Positions 55,365 through 63,997 are shown, counted from the first letter of the stretch. The stretch: DNA of 64,000 nt from Carboxylicivirga agarovorans (GCF_050589845.1 NZ_JBNGPA010000014.1:32287-96286); one strand, 5' to 3'. Notes: a model not told the origin generated them from the letters alone. Program-made: numbers and translations.

Positions 55365-55745
55365 ATTTAATGCGATAAAAACAATCACAAGGCGAAGTGA
55401 CTGTTACTCATCTCTTGCGGCTTGATTGCCAGTGCCCGTTTCTTTGAGACTACAGCTCCCGCCTATAGAAATTAAACACAGAAATGCGGCTTTTACAATG
55501 TCCGTTGATAGAAGATTGTTTTTATAGGAGATTAAATTTAAGCTGCCAAGAATGGTGGCCGACGGTGAAGTTTTATACCGAAGGTTATTAAAAGTTATAT
55601 CGGGCATCGAGCCCGGTATAACTTTGCCAAGAAAAGGTAACCTTCTGGCTTCGTATTACCCGAAGGAAAATAACAATAAAATTATTGTATTGAATATCTG
55701 AACTTTAATAAAGAGAAGTGAAAATAAATTTGAATTACAACATAG
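55365..55745 (+). ncRNA. Candidate bridge/seek RNA region of the IS
   Basis: The ~380-bp non-coding right end contains a strong nested fold. The outer stem is GAAGGTTA/TAACCTTC (55580-55587 with 55638-55645). The inner stem pairs 55591-55605 with 55611-55625 (14 of 15 pairs, 5-nt loop). IS1111-type members of the IS110 family encode their target-guiding RNA between transposase and right end, so the site and structure agree. RNA boundaries and guide loops are not determined. Confidence 0.5.
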
Positions 55746-56174
55746 AAGTAGATGGGACATTTCACGGGCTATAAGATCTAATTCCAGCTGCATCTGAGAA
55801 TCTTCTATTTCGAATTGTGGTTGATAGCAAAGAGCGCCCATACGCTTATTACCCACGTAGGCTAACCTGTCCAGAGGGCTTAATAGGCTTATGTCAATGC
55901 CTTTTGAGCTCAGTGTGCGATCTAAAAGCAAGCGTCCCCAGCCGTCAGGCAGTGAATCATTGAAAATGCCATACAGGCCATCAAAGGGCTCCTTATTCGT
56001 GTTATTGATCTCGTTATCAAATGGTAATCGTATTGGGGAAAGGTTTAAGCCACTTTTGATAAAGTCGGTGTGATAGCGAAAGTACATAAGGTGATTATTA
56101 ATAACTAACTCTCCAACATCATAAGTCATACCTTCAATATTTAGAGAGACAAGTATGTTTCTGATTCTTTCCAT
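55746..56174 (-). pseudogene. hipA: hipA toxin, 5' part (split by IS)
   Basis: 143 codons of the HipA N-terminal and start of the kinase domain (LPDGWGRLLLDR, LLSPLDRLAYVGNKRMGALC). After REMSHLL the frame runs into IS DNA (LCCNSNLFSLL...) and stops at 55656. It begins 10 bp after hipB, so hipBA is an operon on the minus strand. Confidence 0.88.
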
Positions 56175-56184
56175 GGCCCAGAAA

Positions 56185-56457
56185 TTAAGTTGTAAATAAT
56201 CGTTTCAGTTCTTCTTTGTCTTCTTTAGGTTTGAACACATCATCAAAATCAGATAAGCGATTGAGAAGGTTGGCCAGTTTCAATAATGATTCCAATGAAA
56301 TCTGTGCCGTTGTTTCAAATCGTTTAAGACTTCCGAGTGATACGCCAGCTCGCTCTGCCAATTCCGCTTGCGATAGTTTTAGTTGTTTTCGCAAAGCCTT
56401 GTGACGCTTTGCCAACTCTTTAATGATGCTGTCAGGAGTGGAAGAAATAGTATACAT
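56185..56457 (-). CDS. hipB: HipB-like antitoxin/repressor
   Basis: 90 aa, HTH_3 (Cro/CI) domain at ~18-70 (RKQLKLSQAELAERAGVSLG, SLKRFETTAQISLESLLKLA). It should bind the paired operators just upstream and repress hipBA. The gene is intact although its toxin is split. Confidence 0.87.
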   Translation of the reverse strand: MYTISSTPDSIIKELAKRHKALRKQLKLSQAELAERAGVSLGSLKRFETTAQISLESLLKLANLLNRLSDFDDVFKPKEDKEELKRLFTT

Positions 56458-56458
56458 A

Positions 56459-56515
56459 TAGCTAAAATATTAGCTAAATGTAGGGTTTTATGAATTAAAA
56501 GGCTAATATATTAGC
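56459..56515 (-). promoter_or_regulatory. Two hipBA operator palindromes
   Basis: GCTAA-N4-TTAGC occurs twice: 56461-56474 (inside an 18-bp palindrome 56459-56476) and 56502-56515 (perfect 14-bp palindrome). Centres are 41 bp apart, about four helical turns. A -7-like TACATTTA on the minus strand (56473-56480) overlaps the first site. Confidence 0.7.
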
Positions 56516-56567
56516 TGTGAATTACTGTTTGTTTTTTTGTTTGTAATGATATACAATTAGGAAAAAA

Positions 56568-56672
56568 ATGGATGAACAAAAAATACTAAAACATAAGTTT
56601 ATTGATGGAATGTTTTACCAAATTACCGTTGGGAGAGACTCATTTTTATTCTGTATTGTACGTTATCATTGA
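56568..56672 (+). CDS. Short hypothetical ORF (34 aa)
   Basis: ATG-started frame MDEQKILKHKFIDGMFYQIT and 14 more residues. An AGGAAAA run lies just before the ATG. Protein-like but unrecognised; may be a fragment at the edge of the element. Confidence 0.25.
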   Translation: MDEQKILKHKFIDGMFYQITVGRDSFLFCIVRYH

Positions 56673-57011
56673 CAATCTCAAAAACTGGTTTTAAGAATTA
56701 GTTTCGCGATTTAATGTTATTTGATACATATTGAAAGGATGATTTTTTCAAATGGAGCAACATTCTGTTCTGTTGGATTAGATCCAAGATGCAAATAAAT
56801 GTGAGCTGTAAATGTTAAAGCGTAGAACAACTTAGTTTAACGATGATAATAGTTTTAGCCTCCCGCTTCACCGCTTTTGGTTGCCTCTTTTTCAAACTCA
56901 ATAATTTTGCTATGTTTTTTTTAAACTTAACATCAAAACTCGCTTTAAAAGTTGTTATTGCCAAATAGAAAATCAGGATTTTTACTTAAATTGTATGACG
57001 AATGAATTATA
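56673..57011. other. Intergenic interval
   Basis: About 340 bp without a gene. A minus-strand frame around 56865-56930 (IIEFEKEATKSGEAGG then stop) looks like a protein end, but its upstream frame is lost at an A8 run; unidentified. Confidence 0.35.
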
Positions 57012-58367
57012 ATGAAAAAGATATTACGGATATGTCTATGTGTATTCTGTACTATTCAGATTATGCGTGGGCAAGAGTTTACTGGAGTACATTGCAGCAC
57101 ATATCTTCCTTTTGTTGGCATCTCAAATCAGCCGGCTGAATTAACCAGACATGATGCTAAATGGAATATTAACCTTCTGACAGGAAATATTGGTCTGCAA
57201 AGGGATTTAAGTTTTATCTCATCAAATTTTTGGGATGTCATTACGAACACGAGCTTTAAGGATCTTAAGTACTTTTTGGGAACGGAAGAGTCGTTACTTT
57301 ATATTAAAGGTCGCTTGATGGTACCATCGATTTCATACAAGCATAATGAGAAACACTCTTTTGGGTTTTCAATTAATGTGCGTTCTGATGGAGTTTATAA
57401 TTCGTCAAATGATGATTTTATAAAAATATTTCAAGGTATTGATAATCCGGAAGCATTAGCGAATATTAAGGATGAGTATTTCAGATCTTTAGTAAATAGC
57501 TGGGTTGAATATAGTCTTATTTGGTCAGCAACAATCGTCAAAACAGAAAACAGCTGGTTGACGGGTGGGCTTGTGGTTAAGTTACTGAATGGTTCAGGTT
57601 CAGGCTATTTGGAGATGGATGGTATCGATGTTTTTTTTGATAAGGAATATATCTCGCACTTTGATATGCGATTGAACTATGGCTTTAATGAAAGTTTTAG
57701 TAAAACGATTGATGGGGGGGATATAGTTGAACAATCCGGAGATATTGGTGTAGGATACGATCTGGGTTTGAGTTATTCGTTTATACCAGATCACCTAGTT
57801 GGAGTTGAGGGGGTTCCCTATAAGTACAAAATAGGTCTTGTTGTTGCCGATGTTGGAAAAATAAGGCACATTGCAATAGATAATAAGGCTTCCTACAATG
57901 TGCAAATGAATAATGTTCCATATTCGCGTTTTAAAGGAGTTGGATCCATTGAGGCACTTAAAGATTCTATTGCGAAATCAATTGAAATTCATGAAATAAA
58001 AGGAGGAAGTTTCAAAACAAATTTGCCTCTTACAATAGGCGTAAATCTGGATTACTGTGTGTGGCCCAAATGGTTTGTTAATTCTACAATTTCAATAAGA
58101 CCAAACTACTATAATTCACTGGTTAAATTTGCTAATAAAAATATATGGCGAGGAAATCTTACGGTGCGATATGAAACAAAGAAAATAGGCGTCTATGTGC
58201 CAATAACATATTCAAATGTAGTTGGTTGGGGGATGGGGGTGTCTGCACGATATGGCAATTTTTTTATCGGTTCCTCTACTATGATTGGTAATTTCTTTAA
58301 AAAAGAGAATAGTCAACAGACTCTTTTCCTTGGGATGTCCATTCCAATAGGAGCATTGGAGGAATAG
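57012..58367 (+). CDS. DUF5723 family outer-membrane-type protein
   Basis: 451 aa with signal peptide (~1-20, MRGQ). Pattern typical of DUF5723 barrel proteins: ISNQPAELTRHDAKWNINLL, GRLMVPSISYKHNEKHSFGF, a YDLGLSYSF strand and VPITYSNVVGWGMGVSARYG near the end. Probably a beta-barrel in the outer membrane; role unknown. Its base composition resembles the chromosome more than the tra genes. Confidence 0.75.
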   Translation: MKKILRICLCVFCTIQIMRGQEFTGVHCSTYLPFVGISNQPAELTRHDAKWNINLLTGNIGLQRDLSFISSNFWDVITNTSFKDLKYFLGTEESLLYIKGRLMVPSISYKHNEKHSFGFSINVRSDGVYNSSNDDFIKIFQGIDNPEALANIKDEYFRSLVNSWVEYSLIWSATIVKTENSWLTGGLVVKLLNGSGSGYLEMDGIDVFFDKEYISHFDMRLNYGFNESFSKTIDGGDIVEQSGDIGVGYDLGLSYSFIPDHLVGVEGVPYKYKIGLVVADVGKIRHIAIDNKASYNVQMNNVPYSRFKGVGSIEALKDSIAKSIEIHEIKGGSFKTNLPLTIGVNLDYCVWPKWFVNSTISIRPNYYNSLVKFANKNIWRGNLTVRYETKKIGVYVPITYSNVVGWGMGVSARYGNFFIGSSTMIGNFFKKENSQQTLFLGMSIPIGALEE

Positions 58368-59174
58368 TCATCTCCGAAATTCCAGAGTGGCTTAATATTC
58401 AGGTTGACGATTATGATGAAAACTACACTTATTTCTCTTTGGAATGTTGTGGGAGATATTCAAAATTAAAAAACATATGTATTACATATAAGAAGTCTAC
58501 CCTCCGTTTCATTCTTTAACAAAAACTATTAATATCCTAAAATGAATACAATTACTGAAAATGTGTTTATCAACTATAGGTATTTTAGCATGTTTTATCA
58601 TTTTACACCTGTATAAGGTGTTCTCGACAGGTCATATCATGAAATGTTCTATAAAAAGGTGATATTACACAATTGATTTGGGTTTCATTTGTGTCAATAG
58701 ATGATGAGGAATTTAATGAATAGGGAAATATATATAAGATTTGTAGAACACAGCTCAATTTTTTCTGTAGCCATAAAGGGGAAAGGCTGCGCGAGGATTT
58801 CAACCTTTGCAGGCTAAACACTCAGATATAGAAAATGTGTCAAACAAATTGATTGGATGCTTACTTTCTTAGCGAGTGATTTGTATTTTATACAAATGTA
58901 TTAACTACCTTTTAAACATCTATTATAGTCATACCGGCTTTTTCAGCAATGGCTGAAACTAGTTCATTTTTAAGGGTAAGGCTACATAATTATCAATTTA
59001 TAGTTCTTGGTAATACTTCTGTTTTTATTTAGTTTATCTCTATTTTTATACGTTCATTAATAAAATAACTTAAGGTGCTTAAGTAAAAAAAGAATACTTG
59101 TTCATTGCTTTTATTCAACAATTGATTATCTTGAATATGTTAGCTTTTAATAACAGTATAGCTTGATTGATAAG
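58368..59174. other. Long gene-poor interval
   Basis: About 800 bp with no intact gene on either strand. It contains a short HU-like remnant (58912-58980, minus) and otherwise AT-rich DNA. The right boundary of the element may lie here or in the preceding gaps, but no att-like repeat was seen. Confidence 0.5.
58912..58980 (-). pseudogene. Remnant of an HU-family DNA-binding protein gene
   Basis: Minus-strand frame SLTLKNELVSAIAEKAGMTI then IDV and stop. KNELVSAIAEKAGMT matches the first helix of HU proteins; nothing of the rest follows and no ATG is in place. Confidence 0.4.
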
Positions 59175-59627
59175 ATGAAGTATATAGAGTATAGGATTTT
59201 ACCAAAATTTGAGCTTATCATTGAGTTTTATAAAGGAGTAATAAAACTCGGAGATATTTTGAATTTAAAAGATGATGAGCTAGTTAATATAGATTATAGC
59301 GCACGATATAATTATATTGCAGATTTCAGATTAGCTGATTTGGAAATTGACATAAATGATGTAAATGAATATGTTCGCTTTGCAGAAAACAATCAATTAG
59401 TTGGTCATAAAAAAAGAGTTGCTTTTCTGACACATACCCCAAAGCAAGCAGCTTTTCTTACTCTTTATCATCATTTATCTTCAAGTCTTCCAATTGAAAC
59501 GAATGTCTTCACTCAATTAGAAAGTGCGATAGATTGGGTGCAATTACCTATATCTAATTTAGAATCGATAGATCTTATATTGAAAAGCATGAAAGACATA
59601 AAATTTAAATATCAGGAACCAAAATAA
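59175..59627 (+). CDS. Hypothetical protein, STAS/SpoIIAA-like layout
   Basis: 150 aa from ATG 59175 (TTG 59163 is less likely). Alternating strands and helices: YRILPKFELIIEFYKGVIKL, YIADFRLADLEIDINDVNEY, HKKRVAFLTHTPKQAAFLTL. This resembles small Bacteroidota proteins of the SpoIIAA-like type. No signal peptide. Single gene; function unknown. Confidence 0.65.
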   Translation: MKYIEYRILPKFELIIEFYKGVIKLGDILNLKDDELVNIDYSARYNYIADFRLADLEIDINDVNEYVRFAENNQLVGHKKRVAFLTHTPKQAAFLTLYHHLSSSLPIETNVFTQLESAIDWVQLPISNLESIDLILKSMKDIKFKYQEPK

Positions 59628-59633
59628 TTATTA

Positions 59634-59700
59634 ATGTCTTTTGGGGTAATGTTGAATGTCTAAACGGGATAATTCATCATAATTGATCATGACATCTTTG
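59634..59700 (+). promoter_or_regulatory. Activator-type promoter module, copy 1 (sulfatase)
   Basis: Direct half-sites ATGTCTTTTGGGG (59634-59646) and ATGTCTAAACGGG (59656-59668), 22 bp apart; 24 bp later the -7 box CATCTTTG (59693-59700). No -33 TTTG. Same module at 62584, 63535 and 63717. Confidence 0.7.
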
Positions 59701-59741
59701 TATCAACAAAAATAAATGTTGAACAATTAAAAATAATAGTC

Positions 59742-61370
59742 ATGGTTAAGAACTTAAATTATCTATTCGCATTAGTATTCACTTTTGCATTTTATTCAAA
59801 TTCTTCAGGTCAAAATATAATTCATGATGCAGAGCAGGACATATTGCTTGAACAATATGGCATGCAATGGGCAGAACAGGACGAGGAAATTGATGAGAAA
59901 TTAGCAGCTCTTGAAAAGAAATTCGGAAAGAAACCTAATATTGTACACATCATGTGGGACGATAATAGTTTTGGTGAAGTTGGTATCAAAGAGCTTAATT
60001 ACATTAGGGGTTTCAAAACTCCAAGGCTAAATAAAATGGCCGAGGACGGCATGACTTTTACACGTATGTACACAGAGCCTTCTTGTACGCCTACCAGAGC
60101 TGGTTGTTTAACCGGACGATTAGCGGTTAGAAGTGGTATGCATACAGTTGCATTCCCACCAGAAGGTAGCGGGTTACCAGCCGAAGAAGTAACAATCGCT
60201 GAGGTATTATCAGAAGCAGGTTATAATACAGCTTTTATTGCGAAAGCACACCAAGGTGATATTGAGGAAAGCTATATGCATAACCAGGGATTTGATGAAG
60301 CACAATTTTCAATGTATAATCAATTTCCTTCTATTTTCTGGCATGAACAAGGTCAAAATGCCAATATGACAATAGGTTATTGTGAAGACATGCAAGAGAA
60401 AGATTATTTGGTTGATCAGACTTGGCGACCGTATGGTTGGATTATGGATGTTGAAGCAAAAAAAGGAGAAAAAGCTCGTGAAACCTTACCTCCTACATTA
60501 GATAATTATCGGGAAATAAATAAAATTCATCAAGAGAAAGCAGTTGATTTTATAAAACGTAAAGCTCATGATGACAAACCATTTTATTTGGCTTATTGGC
60601 CAAATGTTTATGACCTTCTGCCTGGACAGGATCGCACGACTAGTAATAGTTCATATTTTGCGCAAAATATTGAACAGCTTGATCGAAATATTGGTGAAAT
60701 TTTAGATGAATTGAAAGCTCAGGGAATATCTGAGAATACATTAGTTATTGCCATGGCAGATAATGGGCCTATGACAGAGGTTGTTGGAGCGATGTATCAA
60801 GTAGTTTTCAATGGAGGAAAAGGTGATTATCGAGAAGGGGGAATACGCGTAGCTGCATTTGCGCAGTGGGATGGTGTAATTGAGCCAGGAACAATTATAG
60901 GAGATATTTTTGCATGTCATGATTTGTATACAACATTTGCAAGGTTAGGAGGTGGGACTAAATACATACCACGTGATAGAATCATCGATGGTATTGATCA
61001 GACAGCTGTATTCTTGTATGGAGATGGACAAAGTAGACGCGATTATTATCATGTTTATACAGGACCTTACCACGCAGCCACCATTAAACAACAATACAAG
61101 CGTGTTTGGATAGGAGGACGTCCTGGCTTAGTTAAAAATGATTTTTACGATTTATATCAGGATCCTAGAGAAATGCGTGGTATGATGGCACAATTTTTAT
61201 GGGCCTGGGGACCATTTGATATGATGAAGAAAAGGCACGATGCAATGATTGAGAAATATCCACATACACCAACTCGACATGGTATACCTTTTGAGGGTAT
61301 TGAGAATCTGCGTCCTGAAACAATTCAATATCAGGAAACGGTAAAAAAAACAATGGAAATTGGTAAATAA
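59742..61370 (+). CDS. Arylsulfatase (type I, FGly)
   Basis: 542 aa with signal peptide (~1-23). Sulfatase motif SCTPTRAGCLTGR puts the residue that becomes formylglycine at Cys115; metal Asp pair in IMWDDNSFGE (73-74). Later MADNGPMTEV and GGKGDYREGGIRVAAFAQW fit the family. It hydrolyses sulfate esters in the periplasm or outside; the anaerobic maturase gene is not in this window. First member of the putative AraC-type regulon; a terminator separates it from the convergent regulator gene. Confidence 0.93.
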   Translation: MVKNLNYLFALVFTFAFYSNSSGQNIIHDAEQDILLEQYGMQWAEQDEEIDEKLAALEKKFGKKPNIVHIMWDDNSFGEVGIKELNYIRGFKTPRLNKMAEDGMTFTRMYTEPSCTPTRAGCLTGRLAVRSGMHTVAFPPEGSGLPAEEVTIAEVLSEAGYNTAFIAKAHQGDIEESYMHNQGFDEAQFSMYNQFPSIFWHEQGQNANMTIGYCEDMQEKDYLVDQTWRPYGWIMDVEAKKGEKARETLPPTLDNYREINKIHQEKAVDFIKRKAHDDKPFYLAYWPNVYDLLPGQDRTTSNSSYFAQNIEQLDRNIGEILDELKAQGISENTLVIAMADNGPMTEVVGAMYQVVFNGGKGDYREGGIRVAAFAQWDGVIEPGTIIGDIFACHDLYTTFARLGGGTKYIPRDRIIDGIDQTAVFLYGDGQSRRDYYHVYTGPYHAATIKQQYKRVWIGGRPGLVKNDFYDLYQDPREMRGMMAQFLWAWGPFDMMKKRHDAMIEKYPHTPTRHGIPFEGIENLRPETIQYQETVKKTMEIGK

Positions 61371-61378
61371 TAAGATAG

Positions 61379-61409
61379 AAAGACGGTGATTCTAAATCAC
61401 CGTCTTTTG
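61379..61409. terminator. Bidirectional terminator
   Basis: Perfect 13-bp stem (61379-61391 with 61395-61407), CTA loop, A and T flanks; between convergent sulfatase and AraC genes. Confidence 0.88.
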
Positions 61410-61417
61410 CCTTTGAA

Positions 61418-62407
61418 TCAATTGCCTTTAGCAACCTGTGTTGGAAGAACTCCTTTAATTTTTTTAAACATACTACTAAATTTGGAGAGGCTTGAATAAC
61501 CTAAATCATATCCAACTTCAGAAACAGAAAATTGACCAGTTTTTAATCGCCGATAGGCTTCGTCCATCCGAGCGTGATTATAAAACTGGTATATGGAATT
61601 GCCAAATAAGTGCTTAAAGTCCTGTTTTAATTTGGTATGACTTACTCCAAACTCTTTAGATAGTTCATCAATAGTGAAAGACTGTTCAAGGTTCGATAAA
61701 ATTTTCGTCTTAACATCTGAGATTATTTGATAATCTTGAACATGGAGTCCTGATAATTCATCCTTTTCAACCTCTTTATTGAAATGTAATCCCATATTGG
61801 TAAAAATTTCAAGTGCCCTCGCAGAAATAAGAGGGACTTTACCATTTGGTAAGTCCTTAAATGAGAATAAATCGGAGAGTAAGCGCTCATTTTCAGCGGA
61901 TAAGCTTGTATGGTATCCTAAGCCAACTTTTTCTTCAAATAGCTTATCAAATAATTTGGGTAAGTCATCATATATTTCGCCAAGATTTTGCGTATTGAAT
62001 TTAAACCCCATCCATTTAATAGTTGTTTTCGCAGGTAACTCGACTTCAATTGGGAAAAGTCCATTATAAAGAAAAACACCCCTTAGACTTCCGGCTTTCA
62101 TTTGTGTTAATTCATCCTTGTATTTATGAGCAAAATGACCTTCTTTGATAATATTAAGATGTAATAATTCAGGATCTTTATCTGGTTCACGAGTGATGAT
62201 CAATGGTTTTAAAGAATAAAGTTCTGTAAACATGAACTCAACTCCCTCAATATTATAGAACGCCATATTTAGCTTAACAGGGCCTGTATTTACTTCTAGG
62301 CTGTTATCATCAATGGTTCCGCCAAATGCATCTTTAAATCCATTGATATAGTTTTTTGAGATACCTTCTTGAATAGTAATTTGAATAGAGTTGGTGTTTG
62401 AAGTCAT
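61418..62407 (-). CDS. AraC-family transcriptional regulator
   Basis: 329 aa. N-terminal ~210 residues form an unidentified sensing domain. The C-terminal pair of HTH motifs (~235-329) is clear: SFTIDELSKEFGVSHTKLKQ and SVSEVGYDLGYSSLSKFSSM, ending FKKIKGVLPTQ. Lies between two targets that carry the same tandem half-site promoter, the usual form of AraC activation; regulation of these genes is inferred. Its own upstream region does not carry the module. Confidence 0.9.
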   Translation of the reverse strand: MTSNTNSIQITIQEGISKNYINGFKDAFGGTIDDNSLEVNTGPVKLNMAFYNIEGVEFMFTELYSLKPLIITREPDKDPELLHLNIIKEGHFAHKYKDELTQMKAGSLRGVFLYNGLFPIEVELPAKTTIKWMGFKFNTQNLGEIYDDLPKLFDKLFEEKVGLGYHTSLSAENERLLSDLFSFKDLPNGKVPLISARALEIFTNMGLHFNKEVEKDELSGLHVQDYQIISDVKTKILSNLEQSFTIDELSKEFGVSHTKLKQDFKHLFGNSIYQFYNHARMDEAYRRLKTGQFSVSEVGYDLGYSSLSKFSSMFKKIKGVLPTQVAKGN

Positions 62408-62583
62408 AAATAGCTTATTAGTTGGTTATTATCAATAAAAATAAAAATAGGAAAAGAGATATGCAAAAGAGGTAGAGATAATAATAAATGGAAACTAAAA
62501 ATATGATCTGCTGAGTTTTGTTAGAGAAAAATTTAATTTCCTATTAATAGATATATTAAACATAGGCTATGTGATTTCTGCAT

Positions 62584-62649
62584 ATGTCTTTCTGGAACAT
62601 TGTTAAGTCCTGAAAGACTAATACAATGACTTTAAAGTCCTCATCTTTG
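62584..62649 (+). promoter_or_regulatory. Activator-type promoter module, copy 2 (DUF4136 gene)
   Basis: Half-sites ATGTCTTTCTGGA (62584-62596) and AAGTCCTGAAAGA (62605-62617), 21 bp apart; 24 bp later CATCTTTG (62642-62649). Weaker half-sites than copies 1 and 4 but identical spacing. Confidence 0.6.
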
Positions 62650-62686
62650 AATCATCAAAATAAATAATCTTTAAACATTTATTGTC

Positions 62687-63244
62687 ATGAAAAAGTTAAC
62701 AGTATTAATCGCAAGCATATTTATTTTAGCTAGTTGTTCATCAACCAAAGTAAGTAGTGACCAGGTAAAAAATGCCAATTTTTCTTTTTTCTCAACTTTT
62801 GAGATTGTCTATCAAAGTGATGAAAACAGTCCTCAAGTTAATGCTTTAAACATTCAGCGCATAGAAGATGCCATTGGGTATGAATCTCGAATGCGTGGAT
62901 TAACTGAATCAGATGATGCAGATTTAATGATTGTGTGGGCTGTTGATGCAGAAGTACATTGTAATTTCTCTACGAATACTAATTACTATACAACCGGCAG
63001 GTATGGTATCCGAGGTCGATGCAATGGTTATGGAATGGCTTCCAGTACTGGTGATAGTAGGGAATATACATCTACAACAGGCACATTGCAACTTGTACTT
63101 ATTAACAAAAACAGTAATGAGATTATATGGATAGGTACGGCACAGGACGAGTTAAAAGGTAAAATAAAGAATGTAGATAAAAGAATTAACAAAGTAATAG
63201 CAAAAGTGTTTGATGAATTTCCAATTGAAAAATATCGTTCGTAG
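62687..63244 (+). CDS. DUF4136 lipoprotein
   Basis: 185 aa. Lipobox IFILASCSST puts the lipidated Cys at 17. DUF4136 features: ANFSFFSTFEIVY, IEDAIGYESRMRGLTESDDA, DLMIVWAVDAEV, TLQLVLINKNSNEIIWIGTA and a final VFDEFP. Envelope lipoproteins of unknown role. Terminator follows. Confidence 0.88.
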   Translation: MKKLTVLIASIFILASCSSTKVSSDQVKNANFSFFSTFEIVYQSDENSPQVNALNIQRIEDAIGYESRMRGLTESDDADLMIVWAVDAEVHCNFSTNTNYYTTGRYGIRGRCNGYGMASSTGDSREYTSTTGTLQLVLINKNSNEIIWIGTAQDELKGKIKNVDKRINKVIAKVFDEFPIEKYRS

Positions 63245-63269
63245 TACACCTTTTTTGTTTGAGTGTTTG

Positions 63270-63299
63270 GGGTCTAGTATAAAACTGGACCCTTTTTTC
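63270..63299 (+). terminator. Terminator of the DUF4136 gene
   Basis: 9-bp stem GGGTCTAGT/ACTGGACCC (63270-63278 with 63284-63292, one G-T), six Ts. Confidence 0.85.
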
Positions 63300-63534
63300 G
63301 TTTTTCAGAATGTACAAACTACAGAAGTTGCTAATAACTATGAAATGAATCATCTATGGGGCATATTGTTGAACGTTTTATGAGCTACTTATAAGTTTTG
63401 ATTTGTAATTTCTGATAATATTGGTTTGATCTCATTAAGATTAATTTTAGTTTGGTATGTATTTGTAAGTCATGTTTATAAAAGGCCATTGGAATGGTGG
63501 TCTATTGACAATAAAACTTTCAATAAATACATCG

Positions 63535-63600
63535 ATGTCGTTTTGGGGTATTGTCATGACTATTTGGACTAAGTAGATCCATTTGGTATACGCACTTTTG
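63535..63600 (+). promoter_or_regulatory. Activator-type promoter module, copy 3 (orphan)
   Basis: Half-sites ATGTCGTTTTGGG (63535-63547) and ATGACTATTTGGA (63556-63568), 21 bp apart; 24 bp later CACTTTTG (63593-63600). No long gene follows. Confidence 0.5.
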
Positions 63601-63606
63601 TATAGT

Positions 63607-63702
63607 CGAAAGAGCTTAAACAATTACCGAATATAGTTTTCGGACATAGTATTATTTCATGACTATGTTTAGGGTTTGGGCGTAATGCCTGAGCCCTTTT
63701 TT
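63607..63702 (+). ncRNA. Candidate small RNA (or deleted gene scar)
   Basis: Expected transcript of ~95 nt between promoter copy 3 and the terminator at 63672. Only an 8-codon frame (MTMFRVWA, ATG 63659) is present. Either an sRNA or the leader and terminator of a lost gene. Confidence 0.4.
63672..63702 (+). terminator. Terminator without an upstream gene
   Basis: 10-bp stem with three G-T pairs (63672-63681 with 63687-63696), GTAAT loop, six Ts. Confidence 0.7.
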
Positions 63703-63716
63703 ATTCCTTCAATATA

Positions 63717-63782
63717 TAGTCCAAAGGGGATATTTCTAAGTCGTAACGGGTTAAATATATGGTAGTAATGTTCCCATCTTTG
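63717..63782 (+). promoter_or_regulatory. Activator-type promoter module, copy 4 (small lipoprotein)
   Basis: Half-sites TAGTCCAAAGGGG (63717-63729) and AAGTCGTAACGGG (63738-63750), 21 bp apart; 24 bp later CATCTTTG (63775-63782). The leader AATCAnnAAAA and GTCATG start resemble copies 1 and 2. Confidence 0.65.
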
Positions 63783-63826
63783 AATCAGTAAAAATCAATA
63801 AAAGTCAAACAATAAAATTAAGAGTC

Positions 63827-63997
63827 ATGAAAACATTAAAGTCATTATTAGCAGTAGGATTATTTGTCATTGGATTAGGGTTTACCTCATGTAGTAGCGA
63901 TGATAAGTATGTAGCACCTGAAGGAACACCCGAGCAGCCAATCGCACCAGGAGCAGAGAATCCAATCGCCCAGCCACCAACCGTTGCACCGGCATAA
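63827..63997 (+). CDS. Small proline-rich lipoprotein (56 aa)
   Basis: 56 aa, too short for most gene finders. Signal with lipobox GLGFTSCSS (Cys22), then an acidic and proline/alanine-rich tail (EGTPEQPIAPGAENPIAQPP). The start sits after a GTCATG leader like that of its sister genes. Exported and lipid-anchored; role unknown. Confidence 0.75.
   Translation: MKTLKSLLAVGLFVIGLGFTSCSSDDKYVAPEGTPEQPIAPGAENPIAQPPTVAPA

Larger units (their letters stand above)
54202..55745 (+). mobile_element. IS110-family element (IS1111-like layout) inserted in hipA
   Basis: About 1.54 kb; ends are placed by where HipA similarity stops and may be off by a few bases. It carries a DEDD transposase (54285-55364), an 83-bp left end and a ~380-bp right end. 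Near the ends, TATGTTTGTAA (left) and the complement of TTACAACATA (right) resemble subterminal inverted repeats. No target duplication is visible. Confidence 0.82.

Noticed and set aside
58603..58821. 72-codon minus-strand frame
   Set aside because: Composition is that of random AT-rich DNA; no start context or family resemblance.
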